Assembly: GCF_003284935.1 (NCBI RefSeq)
Contig: NZ_QMEV01000025.1
Location: 1 to 64,000, forward strand
Origin: Mycobacterium colombiense
Lineage (GTDB): Bacteria > Actinomycetota > Actinomycetes > Mycobacteriales > Mycobacteriaceae
Direction of reading: 5' to 3'
DNA: 64,000 nucleotides
The notes under the pieces are model-generated. The model was not told where the DNA came from. It made no database searches and worked only from the letters and a program-made list of their open reading frames with translations. The position numbers and the translations under genes were made by a program. Shown one piece after another: positions 31,234-40,935 of this stretch (the stretch's first letter is position 1; every line of letters starts with the position of its first letter).

Positions 31234-31566
31234 ATGATCGGTATCGCAGCGCTGGCGATCGGCATCGTGCTCGGCCTCGTTTTTCACCCCGCGGTGCCAG
31301 AAGTCGTCCAGCCCTATCTGCCGATCGCGGTGGTCGCGGCGCTGGACGCCGTGTTCGGTGGGTTGCGCGCATACCTGGAACGGATCTTCGATCCGAAGGT
31401 CTTCGTGATTTCGTTCGTGTTCAACGTCTTCGTGGCCGCCCTGATCGTCTACGTCGGTGACCAATTGGGCGTGGGCACGCAGTTGTCCACGGCCATCATC
31501 GTCGTGCTGGGTATCCGCATCTTCGGCAATGCGGCCGCGCTGCGCCGCAGGCTGTTCGGGGCGTGA
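31234..31566 (+). CDS. Small basic membrane protein, DUF1290 (Sbp-like, Rv1824)
   Basis: A 110-residue protein with three hydrophobic helices and an RAYLERIFDPKVFVISFVFN core, ending in basic residues (ALRRRLFGA). This is the small basic protein family found beside DUF881 genes. The ATG at 31234 is chosen. An in-frame GTG at 31207 would add nine residues. It sits between two DUF881 genes on one transcript, so the three probably work together at the membrane. Biochemical function is unknown. Confidence 0.85.
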   Translation: MIGIAALAIGIVLGLVFHPAVPEVVQPYLPIAVVAALDAVFGGLRAYLERIFDPKVFVISFVFNVFVAALIVYVGDQLGVGTQLSTAIIVVLGIRIFGNAAALRRRLFGA

Positions 31567-31623
31567 CGCGCGGGCGACGATGCGGAGCGAAGCGGTGAGG
31601 ACAAGCGGCGAGTCGAGGTCAAC

Positions 31624-32520
31624 GTGAGCCAGGATCCCGAAGACCGAGCCGGCGGCCAGTCAGCCGCCGGCCACAGTGGTGACGAGTCAACCGGGCCTGC
31701 GGGCCCCGGGCCCGCCGCGACCCCGGACCAAGGAACCCCGCGCGGCCGCCACGAGCTGGCCGCGAAAAGCCCCCGCCCCGAAATCGGGGCGGTGCACCGC
31801 ACGGGGCTGTCGGCGATGGTGCGCGGCGGTCGGTCCCGGATGGCGTTCGGAACGCTGGCCGCGATGCTGTGCCTGCTGCTGGGCCTGGCGATCGTCACCC
31901 AGGTCCGTCAGACCGAGACGGGCGACTCGCTGGAGACGGCGCGGCCCGCGGACCTGTTGGTGCTGCTGGATTCGTTGCGGCAGCGCGAGGGCACGCTCAA
32001 CACCGAGGTGAACGAGCTACAGAACACGCTGAATTCGCTGCAGGCGTCGGGAAACAACGACCAGGCCGCCATCCAGTCCGCGCAGTCCAGGCTGGCGGCC
32101 CTGTCCATTCTGGTCGGGGCCGTCGGTGCCACCGGGCCCGGCGTCACCGTCACGATCGAGGACCCCGGGCCCGGCGTGTCGCCCGAGGCGATGCTCGACG
32201 TGGTCAACGAGCTGCGTGCCGCCGGTGCCGAGGCGATCGAGGTCAACGACGCACACCAATCGGTGCGCGTGGGTGTCGACACCTGGGTGGTGGGCACGCC
32301 CGGGTCGTTGACCATCGACTCCAAAACGCTGTCGCCGCCGTATTCGATTCTGGCGATTGGCGATCCACCCACCCTGGCCGCGGCGATGAACATTCCCGGC
32401 GGCGCGCAGGACACCGTCAAGCGCGTCGGTGGGCGCATGTCGGTCCAGCAGGCCGATCGAGTGGACGTGACCACCTTGCGGCAACCAAAACCGCACCAAT
32501 ACGCTCAGCCCGTCAAGTGA
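31624..32520 (+). CDS. DUF881 membrane protein, second copy (Rv1825-like)
   Basis: A 298-residue paralogue of the gene at 30252. The N-terminal 60 or so residues are polar and Gly/Pro/Asp-rich (probably disordered). They are followed by a transmembrane helix ([19 protein letters not shown]), a coiled-coil segment ([20 protein letters not shown]) and the DUF881 domain ([27 protein letters not shown]). It starts at a GTG. Same-strand spacing of 28 bp to gcvH suggests continued transcription. Confidence 0.87.
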   Translation: MSQDPEDRAGGQSAAGHSGDESTGPAGPGPAATPDQGTPRGRHELAAKSPRPEIGAVHRTGLSAMVRGGRSRMAFGTLAAMLCLLLGLAIVTQVRQTETGDSLETARPADLLVLLDSLRQREGTLNTEVNELQNTLNSLQASGNNDQAAIQSAQSRLAALSILVGAVGATGPGVTVTIEDPGPGVSPEAMLDVVNELRAAGAEAIEVNDAHQSVRVGVDTWVVGTPGSLTIDSKTLSPPYSILAIGDPPTLAAAMNIPGGAQDTVKRVGGRMSVQQADRVDVTTLRQPKPHQYAQPVK

Positions 32521-32548
32521 GCATCACCCGAACAGAACAGGATCACTC

Positions 32549-32947
32549 GTGAGCGATATCCCGCCCGATCTGCGCTACACCGCCGAACATGAATGGGTTC
32601 GTCGAAGTGGGGATGACACCGTGCGGGTGGGCATCACCGATTTTGCGCAATCGGCGTTGGGCGACGTGGTTTTCGTTCAGCTGCCCGACGTCGGCACCGA
32701 ATTGACCGCGGGCGAATCCTTCGGCGAGGTCGAATCCACCAAATCGGTGTCGGACCTGTATGCCCCGGTCTCGGGCAAAGTCTCGGCGGTCAACACCGAT
32801 CTGGACGGCAGCCCGCAACTGGTGAATTCCGACCCGTACGGCGCCGGTTGGTTGCTGGATGTACAGGTATCCGAGGTCGGGGAATTGGACTCGACAATTT
32901 CTTCGCTGCTCGACGCCGAGGCCTACCGCGGAACGCTGACCGAATGA
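32549..32947 (+). CDS. gcvH: Glycine cleavage system H protein
   Basis: The lipoyl-carrying shuttle of the glycine cleavage complex, which accepts the aminomethyl group from GcvB and passes it to GcvT. It has 132 residues. The lipoylated lysine is K65 in [17 protein letters not shown]. The N-terminus reads [12 protein letters not shown], as in all H proteins. It lies in the same block as gcvB (36359), although the regulators between them separate it from the riboswitch. Confidence 0.97.
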   Translation: MSDIPPDLRYTAEHEWVRRSGDDTVRVGITDFAQSALGDVVFVQLPDVGTELTAGESFGEVESTKSVSDLYAPVSGKVSAVNTDLDGSPQLVNSDPYGAGWLLDVQVSEVGELDSTISSLLDAEAYRGTLTE

Positions 32948-33234
32948 CGATTGCTACTGTCCCTGCAGCCCCGCACCCGCCGGCGAGCGGCGGGGCCAGG
33001 GTACGGGGGAATCGGAGTTTCGGTTCGTCAGGTGGTAGGCGCATTGCAGGCCGGTGCGCGGTACCGTCGACACATCGACCTTTGAATTCCTTCGAGGATC
33101 GCTGAAAGACACGTGACAGACACTTTGACAGTACGAAACGGCAGTAATCGGCATACCGGGGAAAGAAACCCGGTGCACAAGCCGGCCGAGCGGCCCGGAC
33201 AGACAACGCCACAGCAGCCAGTGAGGAGCAGCGC

Positions 33235-33705
33235 GTGACGGACATGGACAACGACCAGAACTCGGACGAAGTCACGGTAGAGACGACTTCGGTCTTCCGT
33301 GCGGACTTCCTCAACGAGTTGGACGCTCCCGCGCAAGCGGGAACCGAGAGCGCGGTATCCGGAGTCGAAGGGCTGCCGGCGGGCTCGGCGTTGCTGGTCG
33401 TCAAGCGGGGACCGAACGCCGGTTCGCGATTTCTGCTGGATCAGGCCACCACGTCCGCCGGGCGCCACCCCGACAGCGACATTTTTCTCGACGACGTGAC
33501 CGTCAGCCGCCGGCACGCCGAATTCAGGTTGGAAAACAACGAATTCAGCGTGGTCGACGTTGGTAGTCTCAACGGCACTTACGTCAACCGTGAGCCCGTG
33601 GACTCGGCGGTGCTTGCCAACGGTGACGAGGTGCAGATCGGCAAGTTCCGCTTGGTGTTTCTGACCGGACCCAAGCAGGGTGAGGATGGAGGATCTTCAG
33701 GCTAG
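33235..33705 (+). CDS. garA: FHA-domain regulator GarA
   Basis: GarA inhibits 2-oxoglutarate dehydrogenase and NAD-glutamate dehydrogenase and activates glutamate synthase until phosphorylated by PknB or PknG. The phospho-acceptor motif VETTSVF is present, with threonines 17 and 18 in this numbering. The FHA domain has [22 protein letters not shown] and GSLNGTYVN. The 156 residues start at a GTG after GAGGAG. About 290 bp of non-coding DNA precede it and should hold its promoter. Its stop overlaps the next start by one base. Confidence 0.97.
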   Translation: MTDMDNDQNSDEVTVETTSVFRADFLNELDAPAQAGTESAVSGVEGLPAGSALLVVKRGPNAGSRFLLDQATTSAGRHPDSDIFLDDVTVSRRHAEFRLENNEFSVVDVGSLNGTYVNREPVDSAVLANGDEVQIGKFRLVFLTGPKQGEDGGSSG

Positions 33706-34457
33706 TGAGCGCACCCGATAGCTCGGCGCTGGCCGGGATGTCGATCGGGGCGGTCTTGGAATTGCTGAGGCCGGACTTCCCCGATGTCACCATCTCCAAA
33801 ATCCGCTTCCTGGAGGCCGAGGGGTTGGTGACGCCGCAGCGGGCTGCGTCGGGGTATCGAAGGTTCACCGCATATGACTGCGCGCGATTGCGGTTCATCC
33901 TCACCGCGCAGCGCGATCACTATCTGCCGCTGAAGGTCATCAGGGCGCAACTGGACGCCCAGCCCGACGGCGAGCTGCCGCCCGTGAAGACGTCCTATTC
34001 GGTCCCGCGGTTGGTGTCGGTGGCGGGAACGGGAGATGCCGCCGGGGAACAGGCGCGCTCGGACAGTTCGGCGGTAGCCCCGACCCACGTCCGGTTGAGC
34101 CGCGAGGAGCTGCTGCAGCGCGCGGGCGTGGATGACGAGCTGCTGACCGCGCTTCTCAAAGCGGGAGTCATCACCACCGGGCCCGCCGGATTTTTCGACG
34201 AGCACGCCGTGGTCATCCTGCAATGCGCCCGGGCCCTGTCGGACTACGGTGTCGAGCCGCGGCACTTGCGGGCTTTCCGTTCGGCCGCCGACCGGCAGTC
34301 CGACCTGATTGCCCAAATCGCCGGGCCGGTAGTCAAAGCCGGCAAGGCCGGCGCCCGCGATCGCGCCGACGATTTAGCGCGCGAGGTCGCGGCGCTCGCC
34401 ATCACGTTGCACACGTCGTTGATCAAATCCGCCGTTCGCGACGTTCTGGATCGCTGA
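33705..34457 (+). CDS. MerR family transcriptional regulator (Rv1828-like)
   Basis: A 250-residue regulator. The N-terminal winged helix reads [23 protein letters not shown]...[26 protein letters not shown], the MerR pattern. A long effector or dimerisation domain follows ([19 protein letters not shown]). It starts on the last base of garA. No metal-binding Cys cluster of classic MerR sensors is seen, so the signal is unknown. Confidence 0.9.
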   Translation: MSAPDSSALAGMSIGAVLELLRPDFPDVTISKIRFLEAEGLVTPQRAASGYRRFTAYDCARLRFILTAQRDHYLPLKVIRAQLDAQPDGELPPVKTSYSVPRLVSVAGTGDAAGEQARSDSSAVAPTHVRLSREELLQRAGVDDELLTALLKAGVITTGPAGFFDEHAVVILQCARALSDYGVEPRHLRAFRSAADRQSDLIAQIAGPVVKAGKAGARDRADDLAREVAALAITLHTSLIKSAVRDVLDR

Positions 34458-34568
34458 GGACTAGACTTCGGTCGACAGCTTGGTTTTCGGCAGTAGGCGG
34501 CTTTTTGACCTCGCCGTCCTGGCGAGTAACCAATTCAACCGGCGCCACAATGCGGAGGGCAGACACAA

Positions 34569-35063
34569 ATGGGTGAAGTTCGTGTTGTCGGCATTCGCGT
34601 AGAGCAGCCGCAGAACCAGCCGGTGTTGTTACTGCGCGAAACCAATGGCGACCGTTACCTTCCGATCTGGATCGGTCAGTCGGAGGCCGCCGCCATCGCG
34701 CTCGAGCAGCAAGGCGTCGAGCCCCCTCGCCCGTTGACACACGATTTGATCAGGGATGTCATTGCCGCCCTTGGGCATTCGCTGAAAGAGGTGCGGATCG
34801 TCGATCTGCAAGAGGGCACTTTCTACGCCGATCTGGTGTTCGACCGCAACATCACCGTGTCGGCCCGTCCCTCGGACTCGGTGGCGATCGCGCTGCGGGT
34901 CGGCGTGCCCATTTACGTCGAGGAAGGCGTGCTCGCCCAGGCAGGCCTGCTGATTCCGGACGAGAGCGACGAAGAGGGCGGCACCGCGGTCCGGGAGGAC
35001 GAGGTGGAGAAGTTCAAGGAATTTCTCGACAGCGTGTCCCCGGACGACTTCAAGGCCACCTAA
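34569..35063 (+). CDS. Bifunctional nuclease (BFN)-domain protein (Rv1829-like)
   Basis: A 164-residue protein with the BFN/DUF151 fold: VLLLRETNGDRYLPIWIGQSEAAAIAL, PLTHDLIRDVIAALG, and SARPSDSVAIALRVGVPIYV. Family members show RNase or DNase activity in plants and bacteria, but the mycobacterial role is undefined. The C-terminus is acidic. Gene order, flanked by two MerR-type genes, matches Rv1828-Rv1830. Confidence 0.9.
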   Translation: MGEVRVVGIRVEQPQNQPVLLLRETNGDRYLPIWIGQSEAAAIALEQQGVEPPRPLTHDLIRDVIAALGHSLKEVRIVDLQEGTFYADLVFDRNITVSARPSDSVAIALRVGVPIYVEEGVLAQAGLLIPDESDEEGGTAVREDEVEKFKEFLDSVSPDDFKAT

Positions 35064-35392
35064 CCCGCCGACGATGCAGCGCGCGTGGCGCGGTGTCGAG
35101 GAGGGGGGCAATCGTGTCTGGCCCGCTACCAGCGCTTTGGGATCGACGAGCCGACTGGTTTAGCCTGGATGGCGACATCACGGATGCATCTCAAAGCGCA
35201 CCGTGATCTCGACACGCTGGCGGATAGCTCGCCGACTTGGCCCCGCGGCGGCCATACTTTGATCGCGACTACAGGCGCGGCGGCTATCGGAGAGCGTAAG
35301 CTCTACTAGCACTCGGGCTTGAGCAAACGTGGCTGCGATGCAGCCTTCAGACGCAGCCAACGACGAGAGCGCGATCGCGGAGAGGAACCACC
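35064..35392. promoter_or_regulatory. Upstream region of resR with an inverted repeat
   Basis: 329 bp without a gene. An inverted repeat AGAGC-GTAA-GCTCT lies at 35291-35304, about 90 bp before the resR start. It could be an operator or a leader hairpin. The ribosome site GAGAGGA is seen just before the GTG at 35393. Nothing else is recognised. Confidence 0.4.
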
Positions 35393-36022
35393 GTGAGCGA
35401 GCAGCCACGCCAAGAGCAGCTCAACCTAGCGGACAGCGGTAACCCGGCGCCCAGTGACCGCAGCGTCACCGTAGCCAGCCCGCCCGTACAGCCCGGCCTG
35501 TTCCCGGACGACTCCGTGCCCGACGAGCTGGTCGGATACCGCGGTCCCAGCGCCTGCCAGATCGCCGGCATCACGTACCGGCAGCTGGACTACTGGGCAC
35601 GCACCTCGCTGGTGGTCCCGTCGATCCGCAGCGCGGCGGGCTCGGGCAGCCAGCGCCTCTACTCGTTCAAGGACATCCTGGTCCTCAAGATCGTCAAGCG
35701 CTTGCTGGACACCGGGATCTCGCTGCACAACATCCGCGTCGCCGTCGACCATCTGCGTCAGCGTGGCGTCCAGGATCTGGCCAACATCACCCTGTTCTCC
35801 GACGGCACCACCGTCTACGAGTGCACCTCGGCCGAAGAGGTCGTCGACCTGCTGCAGGGCGGGCAGGGCGTGTTCGGCATCGCCGTGTCCGGCGCCATGC
35901 GCGAGCTGACCGGCGTCATCGCGGACTTCCCCGGCGAGCGGGCCGACGGCGGCGAATCGATCGCCGAGCCCGAGGACGAGCTGGCGTCCCGGCGCAAGCA
36001 CCGCGACCGCAAGATCGGCTGA
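35393..36022 (+). CDS. resR: MerR family regulator ResR (Rv1830 orthologue)
   Basis: A 209-residue regulator whose HTH reads [25 protein letters not shown] then [24 protein letters not shown]. The N-terminal 45 residues are disordered-looking. In M. tuberculosis, clinical mutations in Rv1830 (resR) were linked to antibiotic resilience, and the protein controls growth and division genes. The GTG start follows GAGAGGA with good spacing. It lies just upstream of the glycine riboswitch, in the same direction. Confidence 0.92.
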   Translation: MSEQPRQEQLNLADSGNPAPSDRSVTVASPPVQPGLFPDDSVPDELVGYRGPSACQIAGITYRQLDYWARTSLVVPSIRSAAGSGSQRLYSFKDILVLKIVKRLLDTGISLHNIRVAVDHLRQRGVQDLANITLFSDGTTVYECTSAEEVVDLLQGGQGVFGIAVSGAMRELTGVIADFPGERADGGESIAEPEDELASRRKHRDRKIG

Positions 36023-36089
36023 CGGCGCACCGAACCACACACGATGTCGCGCTTCGCGCGGCCGAGTAAGCTGGGCTGCGCATCGCTTT

Positions 36090-36304
36090 CGTGCGGGAGA
36101 GTTTCGTGGCTGCCAGTCACGGACGCCGAAGGAGCAACACCTCTCCGTCAACCTCTCAGGCACCCGGACCGCGCGACATCATGATGCCTCTGGAAAGCGG
36201 TGTGGACCCGTGGGTCCGCACCCGCCGATGGGGAAAGGCGCTCGGGCAGCATCGGGCGCCGAATCTCTCAGGCGCCCGGCGAAACGGGTGAAGACAGAGG
36301 GAGA
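36090..36304 (+). promoter_or_regulatory. Tandem glycine riboswitch upstream of gcvB
   Basis: Two glycine aptamers in series. Aptamer 1 (about 36090-36199) has GCGGGAGAG, the core CGCCGAAGGAGCAA (36123-36136), CTCTCAGG (36153-36160) and CTCTGGAAAG (36188-36197). Aptamer 2 (about 36200-36304) has CGCCGATGGGGAAAG, GCCGAATCTCTCAGG (CTCTCAGG at 36265-36272) and GACAGAGGG. Downstream, CAGAGG (36295-36300) can pair with CCTCTG (36316-36321), an alternative to the aptamer 2 closing stem and a possible switch element. Glycine binding should turn on gcvB. Confidence 0.93.
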
Positions 36305-36358
36305 GGGCCGTTAGTCCTCTGCCTTGATACGTCTTCGCCCGTCTACTCAGGAGTTCCA

Positions 36359-39196
36359 GTGTCCGATCAATTCACTTTCGCAGCTCGGCACATCGGCCCG
36401 GACAGCCAGGCCGTCGCGGCCATGCTCGCCGTCATCGGTGTCGACTCGCTCGACGAGCTGGCCGCCAAGGCCGTTCCGGCGGGCATCATGGACCGGGTCG
36501 GTGACGGCGGCGTCGCCCCGGGTCTGGACCGGCTGCCGCCGGCGGCCAGCGAGACCGAGGCGCTGGCCGAGCTGCGGTCGCTGGCCGAGGCCAACACCGT
36601 GGCGGTGTCCATGATCGGGCAGGGCTACTACGACACCCTCACACCGCCGGTGTTGCTGCGCAACATCCTGGAGAACCCGGCCTGGTACACCGCCTACACG
36701 CCGTACCAGCCCGAGATCAGCCAGGGCCGGCTCGAGGCGTTGCTGAACTTCCAGACCATGGTCGCCGACCTCACCGGCCTCGAGGTCGCCAACGCCTCGA
36801 TGCTCGACGAGGGCACCGCCGCGGCGGAGGCCATGACCCTGATGCACCGAGCCGCTCGTGGCAAGGCCAACCGGCTGGCCGTGGACGTCGACGTCTTCGC
36901 CCAGACCGCGGCCGTCGTGGCCACCCGCGCGAAGCCGCTGGGCATCGAGGTCGTCACCGTCGACCTGCGTGACGGCCTGCCCGACGGCGACTTCTTCGGC
37001 GTCATCGCCCAGTTGCCGGGGGCCAGCGGCCGGGTCACCGACTGGGCGCAGCTGGTGGAGCAGGCCCACGAGCGCGGCGCTTTGGTCGCGGTCGGCGCGG
37101 ATCTGCTCGCCTGCACGCTGATCACGCCGCCGGGTGAGATCGACGCCGACGTCGCGTTCGGCAGCACCCAAAGATTCGGCGTGCCAATGGGATTCGGGGG
37201 TCCGCACGCCGGCTACCTGGCGGTGCACGCCAGCCACGCGCGTCAGCTGCCGGGCCGGCTGGTCGGGGTATCGCTGGACGCCGACGGTTCGCCCGCCTAC
37301 CGCCTGGCGCTGCAGACGCGCGAACAGCACATCCGCCGCGACAAGGCGACCAGCAACATCTGCACCGCGCAGGTGTTGCTGGCGGTGATGGCCGCGATGT
37401 ACGCCAGCTACCACGGCGCCGAGGGGCTGACCGCGATCGCGCGCCGCGTCCACGGTCACGCCGAGGCGATCGCCGCCGCGCTCGCCTCGGCGGCCGACAC
37501 AGCGCTGGTGCACGACAAGTACTTCGACACCGTGCTGGCCCGGGTGCCCGGGCGCGCCGCCGAGGTGATCGCCGCGGCCAAGGCCAAGGGCATCAACCTG
37601 TGGCGGGTCGACGACGACCACGTGTCGGTGGCGTGCGACGAGGCCACCACCGACGACCACGTCGCCGCGGTGCTCGAGGCCTTCGGAGTTCAGGCCGCCG
37701 AGCCCGTGTGTGCCGGCATCATCACCCGCACGTCGGAATTCCTCACCCATCCCGCCTTCACCCAGTACCGCACCGAGACGGCGATGATGCGCTACCTGCG
37801 CGCGCTCGCCGACAAAGATATCGCGTTGGACCGCAGCATGATTCCGCTCGGGTCGTGCACCATGAAGCTGAACGCCGCGGCGGAGATGGAACCCATCACC
37901 TGGCCGGAATTCGCGCGCCAGCATCCCTTCGCGCCGGCGTCCGACACCTCGGGGCTGCGGCGTCTCATCGCCGACCTTGAAAGCTGGCTCGTGCAGATCA
38001 CCGGCTACGACGCCGTCTCGCTGCAGCCCAACGCCGGGTCGCAGGGCGAGTACGCCGGCCTGCTGGCCATCCACGACTACCACGCCAGCCGCGGCGAACC
38101 GCACCGCGACATCTGCCTCATCCCGTCCAGCGCGCACGGCACCAACGCGGCGTCGGCGGCCCTGGCCGGCATGCGGGTGGTCGTGGTGGCCTGCCACACC
38201 AACGGCGACGTGGATCTGGACGACCTGCGCGCCAAGGTCGCCGAACACCGCGACCGGCTGTCCACGCTGATGATCACCTATCCGTCCACGCACGGCGTGT
38301 ACGAACACGACATCGCCGAGATCTGCGCGGCCACCCACGACGCCGGCGGCCAGGTCTACGTCGACGGCGCCAACCTCAATGCGCTGGTCGGGCTGGCCCG
38401 GCCGGGCAAGTTCGGCGGCGACGTCAGCCACCTGAACCTGCACAAGACGTTCTGCATCCCGCACGGCGGCGGCGGACCAGGGGTCGGGCCGGTGGCCGTG
38501 CGCGCGCACCTGGCGCCGTTCTTGCCCGGGCACCCGCACGCCCCCGACCTCCCGCAGGGCCAGCCGGTGTCCGCGGCGCCCTACGGGTCGGCCTCCATCC
38601 TGCCGATCAGCTGGGCCTACATCAGGATGATGGGGGCCGAGGGCTTGCGCGCGGCGTCGCTGACGGCGATCACGTCGGCCAACTACATCGCCCGCCGCCT
38701 CGACGAGTACTTCCCGGTGCTCTACACCGGCGAGAACGGCATGGTCGCCCACGAATGCATCCTGGACCTCCGCGGCATCACCAAGTCCACCGGAGTCACC
38801 GTCGACGACGTGGCAAAACGGTTGGCGGACTACGGTTTTCACGCTCCGACCATGAGCTTCCCGGTGGCCGGCACGCTGATGGTGGAGCCCACGGAGAGCG
38901 AGAGCCTGACCGAGGTCGACGCGTTCTGCGACGCCATGATCGCCATCCGCGGCGAGATCGACCGGGTGGGCGCGGGGGAGTGGCCCGTCGACGACAACCC
39001 GCTGCGCGGTGCACCGCACACGGCCGAGTGCCTGGTCGTCGGCGATTGGGATCACCCGTACACCCGGGAGCAGGCCGCCTACCCGCTGGGCACCCAGTTC
39101 CGGCCCAAGGTGTGGCCGCCGGTGCGTCGCATCGACGGCGCGTACGGCGACCGCAATCTGGTCTGCTCGTGCCCCCCGGTGGAGGCGTACGCCTGA
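36359..39196 (+). CDS. gcvB: Glycine dehydrogenase (decarboxylating), P protein
   Basis: The PLP enzyme of the glycine cleavage system (also called gcvP). It decarboxylates glycine and loads the aminomethyl group on GcvH. It has 945 residues from a GTG preceded by CAGGAG, the single-chain form with both halves. The PLP lysine lies in [17 protein letters not shown] near residue 695. The N-terminus reads [18 protein letters not shown]. It is controlled by the tandem glycine riboswitch directly upstream. In mycobacteria the pathway is also tied to glyoxylate use and redox balance in low oxygen. Confidence 0.97.
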   Translation: MSDQFTFAARHIGPDSQAVAAMLAVIGVDSLDELAAKAVPAGIMDRVGDGGVAPGLDRLPPAASETEALAELRSLAEANTVAVSMIGQGYYDTLTPPVLLRNILENPAWYTAYTPYQPEISQGRLEALLNFQTMVADLTGLEVANASMLDEGTAAAEAMTLMHRAARGKANRLAVDVDVFAQTAAVVATRAKPLGIEVVTVDLRDGLPDGDFFGVIAQLPGASGRVTDWAQLVEQAHERGALVAVGADLLACTLITPPGEIDADVAFGSTQRFGVPMGFGGPHAGYLAVHASHARQLPGRLVGVSLDADGSPAYRLALQTREQHIRRDKATSNICTAQVLLAVMAAMYASYHGAEGLTAIARRVHGHAEAIAAALASAADTALVHDKYFDTVLARVPGRAAEVIAAAKAKGINLWRVDDDHVSVACDEATTDDHVAAVLEAFGVQAAEPVCAGIITRTSEFLTHPAFTQYRTETAMMRYLRALADKDIALDRSMIPLGSCTMKLNAAAEMEPITWPEFARQHPFAPASDTSGLRRLIADLESWLVQITGYDAVSLQPNAGSQGEYAGLLAIHDYHASRGEPHRDICLIPSSAHGTNAASAALAGMRVVVVACHTNGDVDLDDLRAKVAEHRDRLSTLMITYPSTHGVYEHDIAEICAATHDAGGQVYVDGANLNALVGLARPGKFGGDVSHLNLHKTFCIPHGGGGPGVGPVAVRAHLAPFLPGHPHAPDLPQGQPVSAAPYGSASILPISWAYIRMMGAEGLRAASLTAITSANYIARRLDEYFPVLYTGENGMVAHECILDLRGITKSTGVTVDDVAKRLADYGFHAPTMSFPVAGTLMVEPTESESLTEVDAFCDAMIAIRGEIDRVGAGEWPVDDNPLRGAPHTAECLVVGDWDHPYTREQAAYPLGTQFRPKVWPPVRRIDGAYGDRNLVCSCPPVEAYA

Positions 39197-39212
39197 CGGT
39201 CCCGGCCCGCCC

Positions 39213-39857
39213 TCAGCCGGGCGTCGCCGCCGGGGCCCGCAACACCAGCGGCACTAGGTAGCGGCGGGCGAAATCGCGGGCCTGGTGCATGTTGTAGATC
39301 GGGATGGCCGAATTCGGCGTCTTGACCAGCGAGATGATCAGCCGCCCGATCATTTCGCCGACGATCTCGGTGTCCAGATCGGCCGCCAGCTCGCCGCGCT
39401 CCTGCCAGCGGCGCAGCCAGGTGGCGATGTAGCCGCCGGTCATGGCGATCAGGTTCTCGTCGGTCAGGTAGGCGGTCAGTTCCCCCGCAGCGGGTGATTC
39501 GCGGATGCTTCGGGTCAGCAGCTTGGGCGCGGAGGCCTCGTGGACGAAGGCGGCGAAGACTTCGGCGATCCCTTCTTCCGGTGTCGTCGCCCGGCCGGCG
39601 ACCTCGGAGACCAGCGTGCTCAGCCGCAGCGATTCGTCCATGATGGTGAGCCGCACCAGGTTTCGCTTGTGCCGGAACCGGCGGTACACCGTGGCGACAC
39701 CGACACCGGCCGTGTCGGCGATGTCCTGCATGGTGGTGTTGGAAAATCCGCGCTCGGTAAAGCAGGTGCGGGCCGCGGTGACGATCGTGCGGGCCGTCGG
39801 ATCGAGGGTGGCCAGACCGTCGGGCACCACACCGAGCAGCATTGCGGGGTCTACCAT
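39213..39857 (-). CDS. TetR family transcriptional regulator
   Basis: A 214-residue regulator with an HTH reading TTMQDIADTAGVGVATVYRRFRHKRNLV at about residues 40-67. The C-terminal domain is variable. It lies downstream of, and on the same strand as, two DUF2236 genes, with a palindrome (39899-39913) just before its start. It most likely regulates those genes and itself. M. tuberculosis has a dehalogenase and lipZ at this place instead, so it belongs to a variable insert. Confidence 0.9.
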   Translation of the reverse strand: MVDPAMLLGVVPDGLATLDPTARTIVTAARTCFTERGFSNTTMQDIADTAGVGVATVYRRFRHKRNLVRLTIMDESLRLSTLVSEVAGRATTPEEGIAEVFAAFVHEASAPKLLTRSIRESPAAGELTAYLTDENLIAMTGGYIATWLRRWQERGELAADLDTEIVGEMIGRLIISLVKTPNSAIPIYNMHQARDFARRYLVPLVLRAPAATPG

Positions 39858-39898
39858 CTGGCCTCCAGCCGATCGGGGTGTGACGACGATTGTGCGCT

Positions 39899-39913
39899 AA
39901 GCGCCGAGCGCTT
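39899..39913. promoter_or_regulatory. Palindrome upstream of tetR (39213)
   Basis: AAGCGC-CGA-GCGCTT is a perfect 6-bp inverted repeat with a 3-base spacer, 42 bp before the TetR start and inside the gap to the DUF2236 gene. The size and symmetry fit a TetR operator. Confidence 0.45.
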
Positions 39914-39933
39914 CGGCGATCTATTGTGCCGAA

Positions 39934-40902
39934 TCAGGCACGATCGGGCGCGGCGAAGGAATCCAGCAGCACCGAGCGATAGCGGTCGCGCAGCCGCTCG
40001 TACCGGTAGCGGTTGTAGGCCAACGGTTCCAGGGTGAGTCGGCGCGGCAACCATCGCCAGCCCAGCTGCAGCGCGGCAACGTAGACGGCGCACTCCAGTT
40101 GCTCACGCGCGCCCCACCGCACTCCGAGCAGCCCGCGCATCGTCGGATGGGCGGCCGCGGCGGAACAGACGACCACCGGCCGCGACGCCAGCGTCATCAG
40201 CGCCGGCCATGCCAGCCGCACCAGTGGCCGAATCCGCCCGGATACCAACAACTTCGGGATGGGTGGCGCCACGAAGCTGCGGTTGGCGAATTGCAGGAAT
40301 TCGTTGTCGGCCAAGTCTTTTGCGGCGACGGAGTCGTAGTATGCGAGCATGTCGCGCAGCGTCGCCGGCAGTTTCGCCTGCTTGCTGGGCAGCTCCAGGA
40401 ATTGCAGCTCACCCCGCAGCGTCTGGTAGACGACCTCCTTTTCGGCGGCGGTGAGCCGGCGACCGCATACCCGCAGATAGGCCTGATACAGCAGGTTGAG
40501 GCCGCTCACCGCCACCCACATCCACACTTCGGGATCCAGTGCGCTGTAGCGGGTGTCGCTGAACGAGTCCTTGCCGACGCCCCGCACCTCCCGGTGCAAT
40601 CGTTTCAGGTCGGCCCGCGACGCCCGCACGTCCGAGCTGTCGCCGAAGGTCGCCAGGGCGGTGAACGCGAAACTGCGGATGCCGCGGTCGGTGAAGTTAT
40701 CGGCGAACCGTCCGCTGCGGTCCACCGCCGCGGCGATCTCGCGGTGCGCCACCTGGTCGAGGGCCAGGCGGCCGAACGCCGCCGCCAACGGTGATCCCGC
40801 GAACCACCGGACGTCGTCGGCCAGCTCCCGGTGTGCCGCATCCGGTTTCGGCGCCGCGCCGGATCCATTGCCGGGTTGCAGGAAACTCGCCGTCGTCGTC
40901 AT
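39934..40902 (-). CDS. DUF2236 (MpaB/Lcp-like oxygenase) family protein A
   Basis: A 322-residue, all-helical protein of the DUF2236 family, which includes the rubber oxygenase Lcp and the mycophenolate-pathway oxygenase MpaB (heme-containing in Lcp). Features include WFAGSPLAAAFGRLALDQVAH, DRGIRSFAFTALATFGD and SALDPEVWMWVAVSGLNLLYQAY, a pattern shared with the gene upstream. The ATG follows AGGAGGAGCGGC, a strong ribosome site. Substrate is unknown. It is 33 bp from its paralogue, so one operon. Confidence 0.85.
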   Translation of the reverse strand: MTTTASFLQPGNGSGAAPKPDAAHRELADDVRWFAGSPLAAAFGRLALDQVAHREIAAAVDRSGRFADNFTDRGIRSFAFTALATFGDSSDVRASRADLKRLHREVRGVGKDSFSDTRYSALDPEVWMWVAVSGLNLLYQAYLRVCGRRLTAAEKEVVYQTLRGELQFLELPSKQAKLPATLRDMLAYYDSVAAKDLADNEFLQFANRSFVAPPIPKLLVSGRIRPLVRLAWPALMTLASRPVVVCSAAAAHPTMRGLLGVRWGAREQLECAVYVAALQLGWRWLPRRLTLEPLAYNRYRYERLRDRYRSVLLDSFAAPDRA

Positions 40903-40935
40903 GCCGCTCCTCCTTCTGATGGGTGAGGGTTCGGG

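Noticed and set aside
36091..36291. A small frame over the region before gcvB, like Rv1831
   Set aside because: The DNA is a tandem glycine riboswitch with conserved RNA motifs. The peptide has no domain or ribosome site.
36347..39055. A 902-codon open frame on the minus strand opposite gcvB, and similar long frames opposite glcB (44327-46723) and bacA (23545-25512)
   Set aside because: They mirror well-conserved enzymes on the other strand and read as Arg/Gly/His-rich low-complexity protein, as expected from GC-rich codons read backwards.
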